A DNA stretch of 64,000 nucleotides from contig RWJK01001846.1 in assembly GCA_004335835.1 (NCBI GenBank), positions 31,256 to 95,255 of the forward strand. The letters are read 5' to 3'. The translations under genes were made by a program, and so were the position numbers. The stretch is from Scenedesmus sp. ARA3. Lineage: Eukaryota > Chlorophyta > Chlorophyceae > Sphaeropleales > Scenedesmaceae. Under the pieces are notes generated by a model that made no database searches, was not told the DNA's origin, and saw only the letters and a list, made by a program, of their open reading frames with translations. This document shows positions 57,882-64,000 of the stretch, piece by piece; position 1 is the stretch's first letter, and every line of letters begins with the position of its first letter.

Positions 57882-60763
57882 GGGAAGATGTGTGGATAGG
57901 CAACGCTATGCAATGACTGCGGCAGCAGCTGTACAGTGTGGCAGTGCAAGGGTGTAGTACAGGGCTTGTTGTGTGCACCAGGCACAGCTTCGACTCCTAG
58001 CAGATGTCAGACTGTTACATAACTTAGTATTTTGGTGTCTGCTACAAGGGAAAGGTGTGCCTGGTGTGACTACACAGCACGTGTAGCCCGAGGATGCGTC
58101 ATGTATGATACGTCACAGCATGGGGTTGGCGCCACTGCGCTGCCGCTGCCTGAGGACGGACGTCTGCGACTGCTGTGCGTGGCATGTTGATCCTCGAGGC
58201 GTAAGCAGGCGGTGAACATTTGCAGCTCTCGTTGCTCCGGTGCACGTTGTGTTTCAGTGGAAACATGAAGCACCATGCGCCAAGTCAGTGTTTTTATTTG
58301 AAGTCAGTGGGAGTGTTTGAAGCACTCTAGGAGTTGAGGCGCATCTATGCAGTGCAAGCAACATGCTGTTGCTGTTGCACGCCTCACATGAAACTGCCGG
58401 CAGTACGTCAGCGAAAGGATATATTGTTCCTGCCTGCCGGTTGACCTGCACAGCGTGTGGTTTTTTTTGCGTGCAAGTCGCCGACCAGTGCTGCGCGGGT
58501 GGTCAAACATGTTCCACAGCAGGCAGCCTGCTAGTACTGGGCACGTTGTTCAACTTGCTGAGCCCCAGGAACACTTGAACTGGCCACCACCTGCTGTCGG
58601 GTGTTTGCCGCCTGGCGTCGTTGCTTCATCGCTGTGTATTTTCGGTTACACCTCGCTTTGAATTTTCTTGTCATGACTGGGCACTACTCATGTTGCCTGT
58701 GCCCATGATCTGAGCCGCAGCCATGCCAGGGCCTGGCAGGGCCCCTCAGCGGCGGCCGCCTGTGCAGTGCACAGCAACACACTGTATGCCCGCATGACAG
58801 GCTGCCAGCAGCACCTCGATGACCTTTCAGCCTCACAAATGCTGCATGCCATGCTCCAGCGCTTGAGAGTGCCAGCAGTGTTGCTGCATCATTGCCTGGT
58901 TTGAAGTGGGCTGCAGGATTACCTAGCCTGACACTGTGGGCTGACGGGAGTGACGCCGGTGTTCAAGTCGTTGTTTTGCAGCTTGTACTATGATTGTGCC
59001 CCGACACAGCAACACGTGTTTACAGCTTCTCTACATTCAACACATTCATCAGCTCATTCCGCAAGCACTGTGAAGCAATCTCCGAAACCTCTCAACTCCC
59101 CTCCACAAGTTTGAAGCAATACCATACCGTTCAGCCGGTGGTTTCATAACGTAGGTGAGACATCTCGATCCCAAAACGGGGTGGAATGCTTGCTGCCACA
59201 CCGTGACGGTGGTTGCGTTGGCAGACGACATTTCAACCCGGCGTACAATGCATACTAACAGCTTTTATGCTTCCAGTTGGACATCTGGATGTGTTGATAA
59301 TCAGAACAATTTGGCCTTGAGCACTAGAACAGCTGCCAACCCACGCTCGTCGTTTACGCCGAAACACCGATGTGTTCAAGGCGGCTCAAAGTATGCATAC
59401 ATCCTGATGATAGTCTTGAAGTAGACTTTCTGTGGCTTGTCCGAAAGCTTATGGGCATTGTATGTCGTGGTGCAGAATAGAATCGTGCTCAGTGCGTCCG
59501 CTCGGCCAATCTGCGGGGTTTCAGCGTCTGGGTTGCTTCAAGCTACTCAGAAATCGTTGTTTTTTACACAATTCAACTCTCCGGCTTTATAAGTGCCTGT
59601 GGTGCCGTTGTGTCATCTAGCCTGATGTCATCTAGCCTGATTCCGTGTGTGATGACTGATCTGACACCTCCTGGCTGAGCAGTGTTTTTTGATGACAGAG
59701 CCGCAGGAATACGCATTGCAGGCGCGCAACGTGTGGCATGAACCTCATGATACATATCCTGCTACGCCTTACGTCATGCAGGTACCTGAGGCCATGTTCT
59801 ATGCAAAGCTGGTTCTGCTCAGCAGAGCCGGCGGCTGGCAGCAGTGACGCTGCTGGCGTGCTCTTTGGTGAAGAGTTCTCCTGTAAACTTTGTGGGCTCA
59901 CAGGAGGCAGAAGACGTCGTGACTGGTGAGCTGGAGACGCCTGAGAGCGTTTCAATCCCTACAGCCTGTCAACAGCCTGCCTCCGGTTGTGCTGGACCCA
60001 GTTGTGGGGTCAACCAGTGTGCCACACTGCCGTGCATGTGTCAACTCGAATCATGTTCTGCGGCAATTGCGCATCCGTGACATGTGCAGGATGCTTCACA
60101 GCCTGCAGCGCTACATGACAGTCCACAGCACCTGAATGAGGTGAGCACCGTCTGTGGAAAAGTGCAGGCAGGTGTGCGAATGGGACACAGCAGCAGCTGT
60201 CAGCAGCTCTGCTGTGTGCTTCGTTGCATGCCGTAGTGCAGCACTGATTCCACATCACGGCTGCCGCTTTTATAACCGCTGCCATCCTCTGGGGAGTCAG
60301 GCTGACTTGCATCCCTCACATTCAGCCTGTTGCTCGCCACAGTGCTGCACGGCTTACCCTCAGGTGCAGGCTGCACTGCGATGCTGTTATGCTGTCACTC
60401 ACAAGACTGCTGCACTGCGGTGCACTTGCACGGCCACTAAAAAGCTATGCAGTACTTCTGCGCTGCTTGCGCCAGCGCGGCACAGCTCAGCAAAGCACAG
60501 CAAAGCACGCAACTAGCCGTCGCTGCATGCAGCTGCACCAGCACTGCCATGCTCTGCCAGCCACCCTGCTGTTGTCCCATGGGGTTGCGCAACACGGGGC
60601 GGTGAGGTGCTGCGTGTGCTGCTGCCTGCCGCAATTCGTCCGGCCCTGAAACTTTCCTTTCGGACACATCTACTCACAGCGCTGCTGCTGCTGCTGCTGC
60701 TGTGGCTACTGCTGCTGCTGCTGCTGCTGATGCTGATGCTGATGCTTTGACTTCCTTTCACAG
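57882..60763. other. Gap between DGAT2 and the beta-helix gene
   Basis: It includes the DGAT2 3' flank and probably 5' exons of the beta-helix gene that could not be placed. One plus-strand frame, about 59692-59847 (MTEPQEYALQARNVWHEPHD start, 51 codons), has ordinary protein composition. Another, at about 59960-60135, encodes VVLDPVVGSTSVPHCRAC and LRQLRIRDMCRMLHSLQRYM with acceptor-like AG sites before it. Neither could be joined into a gene or matched to a family. A leucine-rich open frame at 60619-60750 ends in TGA just before the beta-helix exon. Confidence 0.4.
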
Positions 60764-62792
60764 CTTTTGTGGGTTGCGAAGTCGGCAACTTCTCGCAGTT
60801 CCGCGATGCTTTGGCTAATGCCTCCAAATACAGATCAACCTATGACAGGAGGCCATGTGTGACTAGTAGGGGCAAGGCAACGGTTACGCTCAAGTGCACC
60901 GGCACCTACACCAGGCAATGGGGCTCTAATCCAGCTTGACCCCGTCATCAAGGACTGGGCCATCGTGACAAACTGCGTTAACGCCGGTCATCAGAAGGAT
61001 ATTATGATTGACTTTGCCCCCAGCAATTTTGACACCGACAGAGCGGCTGTCATGGCTGCGGCTGGGCCAGGCAACACTTTCCGCATGAAAGACCTGCAGT
61101 TGCTTTTCAACGGAAAGAGTGGCGCCGGTGCATGCAAAGATGACAAGCCATACGCAGTCATCAGGGTTGAGGGGTTCAAGTCAGTCAGCTTCGAGAACGT
61201 GGGCATCAACACATATTACACTGTCATTTCCAGCAGCATGCCTGCCTCCGGCATACACATCAAAGGTGCAGACACGATCAAGCTTGACACCGTAAAAGTC
61301 AGTTCAGTTGCGGAGCATGGCATCTTGGTGGAGGATGGGGGCGAGGTGGAGGCAACGGATGTGAGCGCAGGTGGCTGTGGTAAAGACGGAGTACACTACA
61401 CTGGCTGCTACCAGGGCACCCGCGCAGGGATCAGCTTCAGAAAGGGTTCTTTCTCGATCAATGGCAACTCTGGCCTGTGGATAAACTGCGATTTTGCGCA
61501 TGCTCCTCTGGCATCAAGCGCCGTGCCTGTAGCCATCACCAATGTCAGCTTCTATCGCAATGCTGCGCACGGCATGTGGCTGCGCGGCAGCTTCGAAGTC
61601 ACATTGAAGGGGGGCATTGTAATGGATAACGGCGTCAAAAGCCCTGCGCTGTGTGGCGGTGGTGTGCGCGTCATCCTGCGCAACACGGCTGATGTCAAGA
61701 CCAGCCTGGTGGTGGACGGCACGAAAGTGACAAGGAACAGAGCCAAGGTGAGCTGCACCACACACACCCTCTTAGCCTTAACTTACCCAGGAGCTGCAGG
61801 GCTGCCTGGGTAGTTACTCACTCACTCACTGAGCTGCAGCAGCTCTCAAGTGGGTGTTTGCCAACGCCGCCTTTTAGACAATGAGCCTGAATTGGGTCGA
61901 GCTGGAGGTGCAGCAGCACATCCCGGAATGCTGCAGGACCACCTGCTTTAGGCAGTGGCCTGGAGCAGCAGTCGTAAGCGGCAGGAGGTGCTGTTACGTC
62001 AGCTTTTGGCGCAACACTGCAACACTGATGCATGATTGTGCTTGCGATCTGCCCGCGCTGCTGCTGGTTGCCCTGCAGTACGGAGGTGGCATCTGCTTCC
62101 AGTCGCGCTTGGCGGACGGAGTGTCCGGACCGTCGTACCAGCAGTCGCTGCTGAAGCTGACGGGCAATCCTTGGCTAAAGGATAACAAGGCTGAGGTGAG
62201 GCACAGCATGACACAGGCCAACATTGTTCCTGCCTCAGCGGCTGCAGCAGCAGGAACAACGCACATTCTTGCTGGGTCACACCGCCATGTGCAACACACA
62301 AGCATGCTGAGAAAGGGGGCATGGGGGAAGAGCTGCAGTCAACTCCCTGATCGTGTGACACCACAAAATACACCATGTGCCTCTGTCTGGAGAGCTGCTG
62401 CCCCTCGCCCTGCGCGGAGGGCATAGCATATCATGTGCACGCCCTGCAGCTGAGCCAGCTGCACACAACTTGATAGTCAATGTCGCTGTCAACTACCAAA
62501 GAAACTTGCTCTCAACTCTGCCGTGTCGTGCACTGCTGCTGCGCAGGTTTGTGGCGGCGGGATGGCAACAATCGGCAACATGGTCACGGAGCGCATGGCC
62601 ATAGCCATTGACAAAGGCGTAGAGATTTCAGGCAACAGGGCAGACAAGGGCAAGACGTGGTGTGACATACTGCCTGCACAAGACGATGACGGAGCCACAA
62701 CCCTGGACAACTTCAAGTCGATTTGGTTCACAGAGTCACAAGACAAGAGAAGGGCCCTGCGGCAGATCTTGGCGGCACACCCTGCTGCATGA
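60764..62792 (+). CDS. Parallel beta-helix protein (5' incomplete, apparent frameshift)
   Basis: Exons 60764-61747, 62079-62195 and 62547-62792; the last two junctions agree in phase. The long exon reads as right-handed beta-helix rungs of the pectate-lyase/PbH1 or Pmp-like kind: GIHIKGADTIKLDTVKVSSV, then EHGILVEDGGEVEATDVSAG, SINGNSGLWINCDF, VSFYRNAAHGMWLRG and RVILRNTADVKTSLVVDGTK. Introns fall between rungs: NRAK joins YGGGICFQSRL, and DNKAE joins VCGGGMATIG. The first about 50 codons (VGCEVGNFSQFRDALANASK, ending LKCTGTYT) are in another frame from what follows (GNGALIQLDPVIKDW). One extra base near 60912-60914 would explain this, either a sequencing error or a real lesion. A signal-peptide exon is expected upstream but not found. 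Probably secreted; the ligand or substrate is unknown. Confidence 0.7.
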
Positions 62793-63940
62793 CAATGCGG
62801 CAGCAGTGGGGACTGCAGTTTCGTGAGGGACTGAAGCAGAGGAATTGTTTCCCAAGGGTTGATGTGGCGTGGCGTGTGGCAGTTGACTGTATTACTGGTG
62901 GTTGTCAACTTTACCTGTTGTATGTTTGTGTGTTTGGCAGTTTTGCCGCCTTGAGCTGCACGTTGTGGGCTGGCATGGGCATGATCTGGAAGGCTGAGCT
63001 ACCGCGACACATGTTTGCGGAATCCAATGTTTGGGTTTGACTACAAACGCACTGCTTGATGCCTGCCCAGTCCGCTTTGACTGGCCACGCTGGTGCTGTG
63101 TGTGCCTGCAGTGATGCATGCTGCCTCTCATAGGTGCGGCCCGACTGACAAGTGACACAGGGCTTTTTGCTTGAGCCTCTGCTGTGTCTGTGTCTTCGAG
63201 GGCACGCCTGTATGCATCTGCTGACTGGAATGTGGAATAGTGGCAGGAAGGCAGAGCTGGCACCAGAATCATTTTGGCCAGCTGGGTGATGGCTCCCACC
63301 TGAACAGAGTTGTGCACAGCGTACAGGCATGGATGAAGTCGGGCTTTCTGCACACTCTGGTTTCCAACACTGTATGGCAGACGCTGGCTGCTGGTGCACT
63401 AACTGTACATCACAAGGCAGCGTTTTGAGAAAGGATTGCTTTCATTCGGCATGCTGCAGAGGCATGACTGCGCAGCGTGCTGTGTCAGCAAGAGGTGAAC
63501 AGTAACAGCAGCATTCACTCTGGCATGCATATGTTTTGTGCATGCTTGGGGGAATGATCACTGACCTGGGGATGGCAGGAATGAATCGGATGAGCGTCGT
63601 TGCTGAGGGAAGGGGGGGAGGAGGGGCAAGCACATCACGTGTTGCTTCCTGTTGTTGTATGCCGAAACCTCTTGTTCACAGCACAAGTTGGTGTGTTGGT
63701 GCTAGCACTGTATGTGGCACTGGTATCGTTTTGCGCGTTCAACAGCAGCACTTGGGGTGACGCCTGGTTGTAAAGCGCTGCTTTCTGTTGCCTAAGGGGT
63801 TCCATGGCGTGTTTGATTGGCATTCATGGTGGAGCCTGATTGTGATGCACTGTTTCAACTAGCTGTCATGCACTGTTGTCTGCAACATTCAGTGGTGGAG
63901 CTGTGTTATGCTTGCATGCAGCAGCAGTGCAGCCCGTGTG
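62793..63940. other. 3' flank of the beta-helix gene
   Basis: No further gene is seen. A plus-strand TGTAA at 63769-63773 is a candidate poly(A) signal, which would make a 3' UTR of nearly 1 kb. Short open frames here are not protein-like. Confidence 0.45.
63769..63773 (+). terminator. TGTAA candidate poly(A) signal, beta-helix gene
   Basis: TGTAA about 975 bp after the stop. Long 3' UTRs are common in chlorophycean algae; the assignment is tentative. Confidence 0.35.

Positions 63941-64000
<60 letters not shown>
63941..64000 (+). repeat. (CTG)n run at the window end
   Basis: An uninterrupted CTG run of about 19 units that continues to the last base of the window. Confidence 0.97.

Noticed and set aside
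1..64000. tRNA, rRNA or intact transposon genes
   Set aside because: No cloverleaf, rRNA core sequence, transposase, reverse transcriptase or terminal repeat pair was recognised by eye; short or divergent ones could have been missed.

Overview
This window is nuclear DNA from a eukaryote, most likely a green alga of the class Chlorophyceae (Sphaeropleales/Scenedesmaceae-like; the lineage is inference). The grounds are: every gene is broken by many short GT-AG introns; the gene set fits a photosynthetic eukaryote; TGTAA, the chlorophycean poly(A) signal, occurs downstream of several genes; and CAG/CTG triplet runs are everywhere. Exon models were built by hand. In eight of the nine multi-exon models the phases agree at every junction that could be placed. 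The exception is the 63 kb beta-helix gene, which has a frame break. Eight of the nine are given as models, and the ninth, rhodanese, is 5'-incomplete.

Layout. 1-2.08 kb: no gene seen. 2.2-4.5 kb (-): rhodanese-domain protein, 5' end unresolved. 6.4-7.8 kb (-): phospholipid N-methyltransferase (195 aa). 8.6-12.6 kb (-): plastid-targeted-looking Cys-based phosphatase (304 aa). 14.5-17.5 kb (-): 20S proteasome beta-4/beta-7 subunit (297 aa). 18.1-24.5 kb (+): 1884-aa protein rich in polyQ, polyA and polyS, with degenerate nucleoside-diphosphate-kinase-like modules. 24.9-29.35 kb (+): zinc alcohol dehydrogenase of the CAD family (431 aa), with an assembly gap in its last intron. 30.6-40.5 kb (-): 22-exon single-pass surface protein (1712 aa) with signal peptide, four sushi/CCP-like modules and a C-terminal membrane anchor. 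43.2-54.7 kb (-): full-length ABCB transporter (29 exons, 1363 aa). 55.2-57.9 kb (+): DGAT2 acyltransferase (329 aa). 60.8-62.8 kb (+): parallel beta-helix protein with an apparent frameshift and no resolved 5' end. The window ends in a CTG run.

The genes do not form a pathway. PLMT and DGAT2 both belong to glycerolipid metabolism but lie 48 kb apart. Two gene pairs are divergent with short shared upstream regions: proteasome/NDK-like at 17.5-18.1 kb, and ABCB/DGAT2 at 54.7-55.2 kb.

The most unusual signal is a repeated structural habit. Introns and 3' flanks of at least five neighbouring genes carry tandem copies of one edge of an adjacent exon together with its splice site (periods about 116-119, 114-130, 132-156, 252-260 and 68-89 bp). 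Some copies are nearly perfect and in frame. A second habit is that many introns end in a sense-strand (CTG)n run directly before the acceptor AG, where a pyrimidine tract is expected, whereas coding repeats are CAG on the sense strand.
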